Below, in pieces: positions 34,341 to 43,456 of a DNA stretch of 44,623 nucleotides. The notes beneath the pieces were generated by a model. The model was given only the letters and a program-made list of their open reading frames with translations, was not told the origin of the DNA and made no database searches. Location of the stretch: the NCBI RefSeq assembly GCF_019511605.1, contig NZ_JAEUAV010000037.1, positions 1-44,623 of the forward strand, written 5' to 3'. The stretch is from Paraburkholderia phenoliruptrix. Its GTDB lineage: Bacteria > Pseudomonadota > Gammaproteobacteria > Burkholderiales > Burkholderiaceae. Positions within the stretch are counted from its first letter, which is position 1; each line of letters starts with the position of its first letter. A program made the translations under genes and the position numbers.

Positions 34341-35108
34341 ATGGACACTCTGCTCGCACTCGCTGCCGACCCCGCCGCATGGGTAGCGCTACTCACGCTG
34401 GTCGTGATGGAAATCGTGCTCGGTATCGACAACCTCATCTTCATTTCGATCCTCACCAACAAGCTGCCTCGAGCACAGCGCGCTCGCACACAGCGCCTTG
34501 GCATCATGCTCGCGCTGGTGTTGCGGCTCGGGCTTCTCGGCACAGTCGCCTGGATCGCGCAGTTGACCACCCCTGCAATCGCGCTGTTCGGCCACGCATT
34601 CTCATGGCGCGACCTGATTCTGCTCGGCGGCGGCCTCTTCCTGGTGTGGAAGGCGACGCGTGAAATGCATCATCACGTGGTGCATGCCTCGGGCAACGAG
34701 GAACGCGGCACCGCAAGCAGCACCGTGCAATTGACGGTGGCGGGTGCGATCGGGCAGATCCTGTTGCTCGATATCGTGTTCTCGGTCGACAGCATCATCA
34801 CGGCCGTTGGCATGACCGACCACGTGCCGATCATGTTCGTTGCGGTGATCAGCGCGGTCATGGCAATGCTGTTCGCCGCGCGCCCGCTGTCGCAATTCAT
34901 CGACCGCAATCCGACTATCGTTACGCTGGCATTGAGCTTCCTGCTGGTGATCGGCATGACGCTGATTGCCGAGGGCTTCGGCTCGCATGTTCCGAAGGCT
35001 TACATCTATGTGGCGATGGCATTTTCCGCGTTCGTCGAAGCGATGAACATGTTGACCCGCCGCAGAGCGACCTCAAAGCCGCATCGGGCAACTGAAAGCC
35101 GGAATTGA
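34341..35108 (+). CDS. TerC family integral membrane protein
   Basis: The 255-residue membrane protein has about seven helices and two Asp-containing signatures typical of TerC: EIVLGIDNLIFISILTNKLP in helix 1-2 and LLLDIVFSVDSIITAVGM in the middle. Family members are proposed metal (often manganese) exporters that work in protein metalation. A His-rich loop (EMHHHVVH) lies between. The start at 34341 places helix 1 at the N-terminus. No yybP-ykoY riboswitch is visible in the 132 bases upstream. Confidence 0.85.
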   Translation: MDTLLALAADPAAWVALLTLVVMEIVLGIDNLIFISILTNKLPRAQRARTQRLGIMLALVLRLGLLGTVAWIAQLTTPAIALFGHAFSWRDLILLGGGLFLVWKATREMHHHVVHASGNEERGTASSTVQLTVAGAIGQILLLDIVFSVDSIITAVGMTDHVPIMFVAVISAVMAMLFAARPLSQFIDRNPTIVTLALSFLLVIGMTLIAEGFGSHVPKAYIYVAMAFSAFVEAMNMLTRRRATSKPHRATESRN

Positions 35109-35301
35109 CGATGCTGCGTCAGCCTGGAAGGTCCTGTCGTGTCTGAAAGGAGTGCAAGGTTCCTTCCGTCCCTGCCACGAGCTAACGGGGTGCAATCCGG
35201 CGCTGTGGTCGGAACTTCGGCTCACGAGCTCGGGCGGGGGCGCCGGCATCCCCTTCGAACGCCATCTTTCGAACCTGGCGCGACGCGCGTGTTCGCAGTC
35301 A

Positions 35302-36054
35302 CTAGAAGTCGTACTCCAGGCCAACCGAGAAAATACTAGGGGAGTTACGATTCTCAGGAGCGACGCTCCTACCGTCATAGACGTACTGTTGTACGCCAAT
35401 AAGCTTGGTCCATGCAGCATGAACACTAATGTTCTCAGTAAATCGATAAGCAACATCTGCACCTATTAATGCTCCAAGCGCTGAGCTTTCTTCGCCATAT
35501 CGACCGAAGCTACCGTCTTCTGCCTCGTTTTTCTTCTTGTAGATTCTATTGCGCGGATTGCTGTTGTTTTTTTGCTCGTTCTCGTATTTCCTCTTGTTCT
35601 TCGTTTCCTCTTCATCCACGTACTTTCTATACGCCACACGGTCGGGCGAAGCAGGCTGATACTCACCGAACCTGGCAAAGCCCACACGGGCCGACAGCCG
35701 GAACCTGCCAATGTCACGCGCCAGGCGGGCGGCGATACTCGCACTGTTCACCCCATCAAAGTCCAGCTTCGTGCTGTCTGTCCCGCGATGAATTGTATTG
35801 ATGTTCTCCATTTCGGCTCCAAGACGAAACCCACCACTATCTGACAGCAGCCAGTGGCCAAAGTGGATTTCCCCTCCGCCACCGATAATGCCTCTGTCTC
35901 TCATCAGCAGCGTCGGGTCGCGCTTTGACGACTGCGCACCAGATACACCGAGATAGATGTCATCCGTCGAGAACGCCAGTTCGGGGGCCGCATATGCCGT
36001 CCCGGTAGCGCCAAGAGTTATTGCGAGCACAGCAATCACCAGCAGTTTTTTCAT
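35302..36054 (-). CDS. Outer-membrane beta-barrel protein
   Basis: The 250-residue protein has a clear signal peptide (MKKLLVIAVLAITLGATGTAYA, cut before APE), alternating hydrophobic strands, and a C-terminal FSVGLEYDF ending in Phe, the outer-membrane assembly signal. One loop (about residues 145-185) is unusually rich in Lys, Glu and Asn (for example ETKNKRKYENEQKNN), in contrast to the GC-rich neighbours. Function is unknown; small OmpW/OmpA-type barrels are similar in layout. It may be co-transcribed with the lipoprotein and RcsB-like genes. Confidence 0.72.
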   Translation of the reverse strand: MKKLLVIAVLAITLGATGTAYAAPELAFSTDDIYLGVSGAQSSKRDPTLLMRDRGIIGGGGEIHFGHWLLSDSGGFRLGAEMENINTIHRGTDSTKLDFDGVNSASIAARLARDIGRFRLSARVGFARFGEYQPASPDRVAYRKYVDEEETKNKRKYENEQKNNSNPRNRIYKKKNEAEDGSFGRYGEESSALGALIGADVAYRFTENISVHAAWTKLIGVQQYVYDGRSVAPENRNSPSIFSVGLEYDF

Positions 36055-36269
36055 CTTGTCAGGTTCTTAAAAGATCCACGTGAATACACATGAAGTTGTC
36101 GCTTAAGGCGAGCACCCGGTTGATGTCTACCACCAGGACACTGAGACCGTCATGCGCTGACGACGCGGAACATGAACGGAGCAACTACAGAGGCAAGCCC
36201 AGCGCGGTTGCCACTTTTATGAAGCCGCCGGTGGCTCGGTCGCAATGTGCCCACCCGCCGGCGACACCA

Positions 36270-36797
36270 TTACTTCTGCGAAGGCCTCAACCAGAAATAT
36301 GCGCTGTATTCCATTACCTGTACGGTATTGGCCTGGTACGACGTGAGACCACCCGGTTGGTCGTAAAGAGGCGTGCCGAGCATGGTCCGCGGGTGCGGAT
36401 TCAGTACTTTCTGCAGCTCCGTCCGGTTGTCGGGATACTGGATTCGAATGGTATTGGTCACCGTACCCACCGGCCGCCGACTGACGACCACTACCTCGGC
36501 GCCGATTTCCCGCGCCTGGGCAAGCGCATCGCTGCGCCACGATTTGAGCTCTGCCCACCGGAACCGCGAGGTGCCGAGCAGACGAAAGTGAAGGTCGGCA
36601 AGTTGTCTGCACTCGGGTTCGGCGTCATCCCTGACAAGCAGATCAATGCCATTGCGCGGCATTTCGGGAGTGCTCGAGACGCTCTGCATAGTGTTCGTGG
36701 CCGTGAAGTGCTCGGTAAACTGATTTGGAAAGACGTCTGAGCATCCAGTTACGCCCCAAGCGACGATCGGCAACGTGAATTTACCCAGTACCCTCAT
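36270..36797 (-). CDS. Putative lipoprotein
   Basis: The 175-residue protein starts MRVLGKFTLPIVAWGVTGCS, a lipoprotein signal with lipobox VTGC. The mature part mixes charged and polar residues (WAELKSWRSDALAQAREIGA, then VVVVSRRPVG) and has no family I recognise. The ATG at 36797 is chosen because it opens the signal; the longer frame to 36962 has a basic leader and overlaps the regulator gene. It lies 74 bases downstream of the RcsB-like gene. Confidence 0.6.
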   Translation of the reverse strand: MRVLGKFTLPIVAWGVTGCSDVFPNQFTEHFTATNTMQSVSSTPEMPRNGIDLLVRDDAEPECRQLADLHFRLLGTSRFRWAELKSWRSDALAQAREIGAEVVVVSRRPVGTVTNTIRIQYPDNRTELQKVLNPHPRTMLGTPLYDQPGGLTSYQANTVQVMEYSAYFWLRPSQK

Positions 36798-36871
36798 GAT
36801 GGGTCTCCTCGCATTCAAAATCGCGCGCCCCCTGCGGTACTTGCTTACTGAACGTCGGAATGCCCGGGCCT

Positions 36872-37546
36872 TCAATTCGATACTCCGCGAACAGTGTTTC
36901 GCAGGCCTGCAAGCAGAGAGACGTCCTCCTCGGAGATCGTCTTGAACAAGCCCGCGTCGCACGAAATGCCGAGCTTGGACATAGCGCTTGACTTGTGAGT
37001 GCTGATAGTCTGTTTCGCGCGGAACCGCTTTTTCGCAATCTCAGTGACTTTGTTGCCGGACAAAAGCAGCTGCAATACCTCGATTTCACGGTATGTCAGC
37101 GGCACTGGCTTACCGTATAGCCGCGAATGCGCCTCGGTGGCCAAAGCCAATTGCGGAGACAGGTAGGTGCCTCCTTGATAAGCGGACTGAATGGCAATCC
37201 CGAGGTGGCGGGTAATATCGTTCTTGGCCACTAGAGCGTGAATTCCACAGCAAGACAGCGTTGACAGATACGCGGCATTGCTATTGCACGAATGCAGAAC
37301 AACGCCCTTTTCCGGATGTTTGTCACGCATGAGGCAGACTAAAGGGCGCCAGTCGTCGTAATCGGGCGCCGGAGCGGTCGTGTCGGTGACCAGCACGTCG
37401 AAGAAGACCTCATTCGACAGGCGCAGCGCAGAAGTACAGTTGTTAGCGGTGCCCACCAGTTCCACCTCCTCCAGACCTTCGATGATGGCCTGCATACCAA
37501 TTAACAGCACGGGATGTCTGTCCGCGCAGATGACCTTAATGCACAT
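36872..37546 (-). CDS. RcsB-like (NarL/FixJ-type) response regulator, atypical acidic pocket
   Basis: The 224-residue protein has a receiver domain with Asp55 in VLVTDTTAP, a Ser in VVLHSCN, and a lysine in LVAKND. The acidic pocket reads ADRHP rather than ADDHP, so one of the two metal-binding acids is replaced by Arg10. The LuxR-type HTH has LTYREIEVLQLLLSGNKVTEIAKK and STHKSSAMSKLG, closest in style to RcsB. There is no kinase gene nearby. It may be phosphorylated weakly or act through a partner. The start at 37546 (MCIKVICADRHP) gives the normal family length. Confidence 0.8.
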   Translation of the reverse strand: MCIKVICADRHPVLLIGMQAIIEGLEEVELVGTANNCTSALRLSNEVFFDVLVTDTTAPAPDYDDWRPLVCLMRDKHPEKGVVLHSCNSNAAYLSTLSCCGIHALVAKNDITRHLGIAIQSAYQGGTYLSPQLALATEAHSRLYGKPVPLTYREIEVLQLLLSGNKVTEIAKKRFRAKQTISTHKSSAMSKLGISCDAGLFKTISEEDVSLLAGLRNTVRGVSN

Positions 37547-39504
37547 GGGAATCGTTCGTGACAGGGTTGATCGGATTCGCGGCTGATCACACCGAAAGAA
37601 CGGTGTGCTCAGGCTCCGCGACAAGCTTATTTTTGATTCGACTTCTTCTCAATCGGACACGTACGGTTTTTGCTAACGTCGAGCACGTGAAGACCACGTC
37701 AAGGAATCTCAGTCGCATGCATTCGTGGTCAGGTAATCGAGAAATGAAGCACCCGGCTGTTAATCAGTCATACTGATCGTTGAACGGTAATGCGGAAAAA
37801 AGAGAGCCGCTGGGAGCGGCTCTAAAAGCAAGGCACTGTTGGGATAGCAGTGCCTTGCCGGCACGGAAGAGGCATGGAGGGGTCATCTGCCGCTTCCGCA
37901 CCGGTCGCACTCTTTACAGGCTCACCGGTATGGGAACCGATAGCTGTTGCACGAATCAGGAAAGTCCGCGCGCAATGACGGTTCGCAATGGCTGCCCGTA
38001 CGAACGCCAGTTGCACAAATCGTTGCACCCGTCGCGATGGAGAAGGACGATACAGTTTCTGAAACGTGCGTTCAATCGGACAGGTACGGAATCGTCGTCA
38101 GTACGAAAGCAGTGCGGATCGTGCATAAAATGTCCGGCACCTGGCACAGCGCACAGCGCGTGCACCGCAATGGATGCATTACGTGGCGCGACGACATAAC
38201 CATGCCGTGCAAACCGCAAGTACCGTAATGAACCTTTCGAATCTTCCCGCGTGCGTTGAGTGAATTCATTCGCGCCGTTGGTTGCGCTGTTGTGCTCTGG
38301 TTTGGCATTCTTTCAATGCCATTCAATGCGCGGTTGTCTATTGACGAGGCTGATAACGAGCGATTACCATTCGGCCCATCTGAACTGCCGGAGATTTCTG
38401 TGAACACCGATGCGAGTTGTAGTTGGTCCTGTACCAACTTGACTGCAGCCTGAGATGTAACGCAGAACGCTCTGCGCCGCATCCAGAGCAGCAGGATGCG
38501 GTGCTTCTCGCCCCTTGCGGGCAGATTCCCCGCCTTTAAATCGAATAGCACGCCACCCGGCGCGATGCGTTTGCACGCCATTCGCGTAGTGAACCTACTC
38601 GCGCCGAACGCGTGTGGTCGGCGATTCGATTCACCCTGGCCAGAGTTGCCACTTAACCGGCACGACGGGTTTCGCCTATCGTCGCCTGCGCTCGCCCGCA
38701 GCTGCGCCTGAGCGTTTCTGCTGGTCGACTTGCGCGACCTGCGTTGAGGCGCACGGCGACTGCCCGCCTCGTGTTGGACAACTTTGTCCAGGCCACGCCG
38801 CGCTCCACGCGTGGCTTCAATTCTGCAAGTTACTCAAGCAAGGAGGAACGCGCCAGAAGCGTTGTATTGAACGCCAGACGCAGACCGGATTTGGTGCCCA
38901 TCATTCAGCACAGGGAACTTCTATTCTTCCGTGCTCGTATGTATCGGATAAGAACTGCGACTCATCACAGTGGAATATTTAGTCTGCTGCAATGAGCGCA
39001 AGCACTGCAATTCGATTGCGCAGACGTCGGATCACTCGCGAGGCGCGTCATCACATCATGAAACCACAAACCATATCGCGCTTCATGCTCAGAAGCCTGC
39101 TGTACTTTTCACTTGCCGAAACGCGTTGCACGAATCCCGCTGCGTGGCGATCGGACACCGACTGCAATGCGCGCGTCTTGCGTGGCTACGCCGGATACCG
39201 CCTGACCCTGAACCCGGCGGTGTGGCTCGCTTCAAGAGGCAAAAGGAACCGCAAAAGACTGCGTGCACCGAAGCAGCCCTGCAAAGAGGCGAGACAGCCG
39301 TCACCCTGACTTTGCCGTTCTTGTGATCGGCCATCAATCGCTTTTTCTGACCGAAACGTGCGACGACGCGCACCGCCACGACGAACGCACGGAGCTAACC
39401 CTACCCGAGCGTTGACGGGTGCAGCAGGCCGGGTGTCGGGTTTCAGGCGCGCGTCGAGTCCGTCCCGTTCCGCGCGGGGCGGCGGCGCGTGCCGTGCAGG
39501 CGAC
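37547..39504. other. Gene-poor region of nearly 2 kb
   Basis: No protein gene is supported. The frames here (the longest is 169 codons, minus strand 38072-38581) have compositions unlike proteins and no family motif. Clear elements are two minus-strand terminators at 37796-37857. The 39050-39380 part has an uninterrupted minus frame whose translation looks like an intergenic repeat I vaguely associate with Burkholderia genomes. Decayed gene remnants or small RNAs are possible. Confidence 0.45.
37796..37857 (-). terminator. Tandem rho-independent terminators on the minus strand
   Basis: First met by minus-strand transcripts is CAAGGCACTG/CAGTGCCTTG (37829-37838 with 37848-37857), followed by GC-free TTTT from 37824-37827. 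Next is AGAGCCGCT/AGCGGCTCT (37803-37811 with 37815-37823, loop GGG), followed shortly by six T residues (A run 37796-37801 on the plus strand). They would end transcription coming from the gene-poor region before the RcsB-like gene. Confidence 0.75.
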
Positions 39505-40899
39505 CTACCGCGCCTTCTCCTGCCCGTCGCCGTGCCGGGCGACCATCGGCTCTACCACGCTAAAGAGGAGTAATAGACACAGCAGCGCGGTGCCGACCAT
39601 GTAAAGAAACACGCTGGTCCAACTGAATGTGTCGAGCAGCATGCCGACGGCAAGCGGCGCGCATGCGCCTCCTATCTGGCCCACACAGTTCACGATGCCG
39701 AACGCCGTGGGATACGTGGACTTGGTCGCGAGTCCCATCGGATACGCGGAATATCCGGCAAAGCCGATGCCGAGCATCAGGCCCGCAAGTATCAGCGTCG
39801 CGCCGAGATATGCGACGCTGTTCGGCGCATCGATCAACAGCAACATCGTCAGCATCGTGCCGAGCGCCCCAAGCATCATCATCGGTTTGCGGCGGCCGCC
39901 GAGCAGCCGGTCGGAGATCACGCCGCCGAGCATGTTGCCGGCGACCGCGCCAATAAACGGCGCCGACGCGAGAAAGCCCATTTTCACCGAGGCAAAACCT
40001 TTTACCGTCACGAGGTAGGTCGGCATCCACGACATAAAGATGTTGCTGATGCCGATCATGCAGCCATAGCCGAGCGCCACGCCGAGGATGTTCCATGAGC
40101 CGAACACCTGGCGAATGGTTTCGAGTTGGGCGACACGTTTCGTCCGGTTAATGACATCCAGATAAGGAATAGGCGCGGCTTCACCGCGTCGCGACACATT
40201 GGCGCCGCGGCTCTCGCGTGGGGTGTCGTCGGCGATATAGCGCTGCTCGGCTTCGGAACAGAAACGATTGTCAGCAGGCGAATTCGTGACGACGAACATC
40301 CAGACGATCGAGAGCACGATGCCCGGCACGGCGAACACGTAGAAGATCTCGCGCCATCCCCACAATTGGATCACGACGATGCATACCGAGGGCACGATCA
40401 GCGGACCCAGTTTGGACGCAGCGATCCAGAGGCCCGTCGCCGTGCCCTTTTCTTTCGCGGGAAACCAGCGATTGATGACGTTCGTGCAGCCGATACCCAA
40501 CGGGCCTTCCGAGAGCCCGAGACCGACCCGATACGCCTGCAGCAGCAACACGGACGAGGTCGTGCCCATCAGCCCTGTAAAGACCGACGTGAAAATCATG
40601 AAGATTGAAAACAGAAAACCCGTTGTCTTTTCACTGAGCCGCTTGTAAAGCAGTCCGACGGGTATCTGCACGAATCCGTACGCGAATGAAAAGAGACTGA
40701 CTATGAGGCCGGCCTGCGTGTTGGTAATGCCGTACTCCTTCTTCAGGTACGGCAATGCAATGCCGAAATTGGCGCGATCGGCGCAGGCAATCGCCCAGAT
40801 GCAGAAGATCAGGCCCATCACCACCCAACGGTGGCTCGTGCGTTTTTGCGCAAGCGGCTCGGCCTTGGCTGCGGCAACCACACTCCTGGCATTATTCAT
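39505..40899 (-). CDS. MFS transporter, anion:cation symporter type
   Basis: The 464-residue transporter has about twelve membrane helices. The ACS-family start RWVVMGLIFCIWAIACADRANFGIA and GLGLSEGPLGIGCTNVINRWFP in helix 4 are characteristic of transporters for sugar acids, hexuronates or aromatic acids. The start at 40899 follows GCGGAG; an ATG five codons earlier is less likely. It diverges from a 2-hydroxyacid dehydrogenase gene, so the transported compound may be a sugar acid or related hydroxy acid. Confidence 0.82.
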   Translation of the reverse strand: MNNARSVVAAAKAEPLAQKRTSHRWVVMGLIFCIWAIACADRANFGIALPYLKKEYGITNTQAGLIVSLFSFAYGFVQIPVGLLYKRLSEKTTGFLFSIFMIFTSVFTGLMGTTSSVLLLQAYRVGLGLSEGPLGIGCTNVINRWFPAKEKGTATGLWIAASKLGPLIVPSVCIVVIQLWGWREIFYVFAVPGIVLSIVWMFVVTNSPADNRFCSEAEQRYIADDTPRESRGANVSRRGEAAPIPYLDVINRTKRVAQLETIRQVFGSWNILGVALGYGCMIGISNIFMSWMPTYLVTVKGFASVKMGFLASAPFIGAVAGNMLGGVISDRLLGGRRKPMMMLGALGTMLTMLLLIDAPNSVAYLGATLILAGLMLGIGFAGYSAYPMGLATKSTYPTAFGIVNCVGQIGGACAPLAVGMLLDTFSWTSVFLYMVGTALLCLLLLFSVVEPMVARHGDGQEKAR

Positions 40900-41301
40900 G
40901 TGAACTCCGCGCAAGCGTTGCGTCGCGACGCGGGGGCACTAGCGAAAAGCCAGGTGCAGCGAGAGGCGTCATGCGGCAGCATGTTTTCACGCTTTGTCTC
41001 CGATGTATTTGAAATGTATGAGGCGCCTGCCTGCCGGTCAATCTGCGAAGCAATGCTCCTTCCGACGTTGTCGATTCTGGCGGCCCATGCCCCAGACCGT
41101 CCAATCTTTTCTCGCTATTACCTGATTCCTGGATTGAATCATCGGCGAGCACGCGCTGCGCTTCGATTTGTGGATCAACTGATAGCGTTTTGGGATTGGA
41201 CGCCGCTCGCCAAAAGGCTCATGATTCGCCGACATCACGACGGGATGCGTGCGCTGCTCGCGGTGCGAAGCGCATAGTCGACTACAAGAAGGAGCACGGC
41301 A
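40900..41301. other. Divergent intergenic region, MFS and dehydrogenase genes
   Basis: No gene is supported in 402 bases. It should contain promoters for both divergent genes and perhaps LysR sites; I could not identify a clear one. GGAG at 41291-41294 is the ribosome site for the dehydrogenase. Confidence 0.4.
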
Positions 41302-42255
41302 TTGAAACCGGACATTCTGCAACTGAACCCCATTCTGATTCCCGCAATCAACGAGAAGCTCGCGTCGCTCTACACGGTGCATCGGCTCTTTGAAAAAGAC
41401 GATAAGGATGCCTATGTGACTGAGCATGGTGCGTCGATCCGTGCTGTGATCACCGGCGGCCACACAGGTATTTCGAACGCGTTGATCGAGCGCTTACCGG
41501 CTCTCGAAGTAATCGCAGTGAACGGCGTGGGCACCGACGCTGTGGATCTCACTTTCGCGCGTTCGCGAGGCATTCCGGTCACGGCCACGTTCGGCGCGTT
41601 GACGGAAGATGTCGCCGATCTAGCGATCGGCCTGATGCTCGCGGTGTGCCGCGAAATTTGCGCAGGCAACGAGTTCGTCAAATCGGGCAACTGGCAGAAG
41701 AACCCGCATCCGGGGGCATTGCCGCTGTCGCGCCGCTTGAGCGGCAAGCGTGTCGGCATTGTCGGCATGGGTAAGGTGGGGCGCGCCATCGCGCAGCGTG
41801 CGAGCGCGTTCAACTGCCCGGTTGCATACACCGACCTGCGCCGCATGGAGGACGTCGGGCATCCGTTCATAGGCGATCTGCTGTCGCTCGCGCGCGGTAG
41901 CGACTTTCTCGTGCTGGCCGCGGCCGCCGACAAGGCGCAGGGCATTGTCGACGCCGCCGTGCTCGACGCGCTCGGCAGAAACGGCTACCTCATCAACGTG
42001 GCGCGCGGGAAACTGGTGGTGGAACGCGATCTCGTCGAAGCACTCGAAGGCGGCGTGATTGCAGGCGCCGGTCTCGACGTGTTCGTCGACGAGCCAAATG
42101 TGCCGCCCGAACTCTTCGGCATGGACCGCGTCGTGTTGCAGGCGCACCGCGCGAGCGCCACGGTGGAATCGCGCACCGCAATGGGCGAGATGGTGCTCGC
42201 AAGCCTCGAACAGGCGCTGGCGGGCCAACGTCCTGAAGGCAGCCTCACGACGTAA
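41302..42255 (+). CDS. D-2-hydroxyacid dehydrogenase (glyoxylate/hydroxypyruvate reductase type)
   Basis: The 317-residue NAD(P)-dependent enzyme has a Rossmann motif GIVGMGKVGRAIA, catalytic Arg in INVARGKLV, Glu in VDEPNVP and His in LQAHRAS (usually PH, here AH). It reduces 2-oxo acids such as glyoxylate or hydroxypyruvate, or oxidises D-2-hydroxy acids. The start is a TTG at 41302-41304, supported by AAGGAG 7 bases upstream and by alignment of the N-terminus. It diverges from an MFS gene and precedes two LysR genes. Confidence 0.87.
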   Translation: MKPDILQLNPILIPAINEKLASLYTVHRLFEKDDKDAYVTEHGASIRAVITGGHTGISNALIERLPALEVIAVNGVGTDAVDLTFARSRGIPVTATFGALTEDVADLAIGLMLAVCREICAGNEFVKSGNWQKNPHPGALPLSRRLSGKRVGIVGMGKVGRAIAQRASAFNCPVAYTDLRRMEDVGHPFIGDLLSLARGSDFLVLAAAADKAQGIVDAAVLDALGRNGYLINVARGKLVVERDLVEALEGGVIAGAGLDVFVDEPNVPPELFGMDRVVLQAHRASATVESRTAMGEMVLASLEQALAGQRPEGSLTT

Positions 42256-42353
42256 TGCTAGCGCGGGCGGCGCCTTCGCATGGCCGTCGCGATCGGGGTG
42301 GGAGCGCGCGCACCTATAATGAGCGTCGATTTCCCACCCATGTCGATACAAGC

Positions 42354-43277
42354 ATGCTCGATCTCGGACAAGTGCGTTGCTTCGTCGCCGCAGCGACGGA
42401 ACTGAACTTCAGGCGCGCTGCCGCGCTGCTGCACATGACCCAGCCGCCATTGAGCAGACAGATTCAATTGCTCGAAGACAACCTGGGCGTGAAGCTTTTC
42501 GAACGCATTGGCCGCACGGTCAGGCTGACAACTGAAGGCCGCGTGTTTCTCGCGGACGCCACGCGCCTGCTCAATCTCGCCGAACAGGCGGAAGGCGCGG
42601 TGCGCCGTGCGAGCAAGGGCAAGACCGGGCGCGTGCGCCTCGGCTTTACCGGCGCGGCCGGTTATGAACTGATTCCCGAGTTGCTCGTGGCCGCTGCCAA
42701 TGCACTGCCCGACATCGACGTCGTGCTGCTCGAACTCGTTTCCGCCGCGCAGATCGAGGCATTCGCCGCGAACGCAATCGATCTTGGTTTTCTGCGACCC
42801 TTGCCGTCGAGGCAGAAACTGGAGTTTGTGCTCATTGACGAAGAGCCGCTGATTGTCGCGCTGCCAACGCGCCACCCGTTGTGCGAATTCGAGCAGATCG
42901 AGCTCAAGCAGCTGGACGCGCAGCCGTTCATCATGCCTTCGCCCGCGCAAGGCAAGTACTTTCATGATCGCATCATGGGCATGCTTGCGGCCGAGAATGT
43001 AAATCTGAACATCGCGCAATATATCGATCAAACACCTACCATTCTCTCGCTCGTACGAGCCGGGCTCGGTCTCGCGATACTGCCGGCTTCGGCGCAACGG
43101 TTCCGCTATAACAACGTCGAGTTCCGCCTGATCGCCGGCAATGCGATCCACGCGGAAATGGGCATGGCGTGGCGTGCCGATCAGGACAACCCGGCCGTCA
43201 TCGCGTTCCGTTCTATGGCGGCGCAATACTTTGCGGACAAAGCACACGCACGCAACAACGCCGCGCAAAATCCATAA
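42354..43277 (+). CDS. LysR family transcriptional regulator
   Basis: The 307-residue regulator has the HTH VRCFVAAATELNFRRAAALLHMTQPPLSRQIQLLE and the usual LysR substrate-binding domain (GRVRLGFTGAAGYELIPELL onward). The start at 42354 (MLDLGQVRCF) gives normal length. It follows the dehydrogenase gene by 98 bases on the same strand and is likely to control the dehydrogenase and MFS genes. Confidence 0.87.
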   Translation: MLDLGQVRCFVAAATELNFRRAAALLHMTQPPLSRQIQLLEDNLGVKLFERIGRTVRLTTEGRVFLADATRLLNLAEQAEGAVRRASKGKTGRVRLGFTGAAGYELIPELLVAAANALPDIDVVLLELVSAAQIEAFAANAIDLGFLRPLPSRQKLEFVLIDEEPLIVALPTRHPLCEFEQIELKQLDAQPFIMPSPAQGKYFHDRIMGMLAAENVNLNIAQYIDQTPTILSLVRAGLGLAILPASAQRFRYNNVEFRLIAGNAIHAEMGMAWRADQDNPAVIAFRSMAAQYFADKAHARNNAAQNP

Positions 43278-43456
43278 GACGCTCCTCGTTTCATAGCGAG
43301 CTGTTGCATAATGCTTGCACGACTTGTCAGAAGACAACAACGCACAGAAGAGCGCAAGAGGCGATCCATAAGGCGTCGCGAAACGAGCCTAACCCGATGC
43401 GCTGAGTGCTTCTGCCGCCCCGCCCGCATGTATTTCGCCGTTCGCCCATTTTCGCC

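Noticed and set aside
36090..36107. A third possible PmrA-like box (ATGAAG-N6-CTTAAG) upstream of the beta-barrel gene
   Set aside because: Hexamer spacing is 6 rather than 5 and there is no -10 hexamer at the 10-base distance seen at both hpn promoters.
38072..38581. 169-codon minus-strand frame upstream of the tandem terminators
   Set aside because: No ribosome site, no recognisable motif and a composition unlike neighbouring genes; kept only as part of the gene-poor region.
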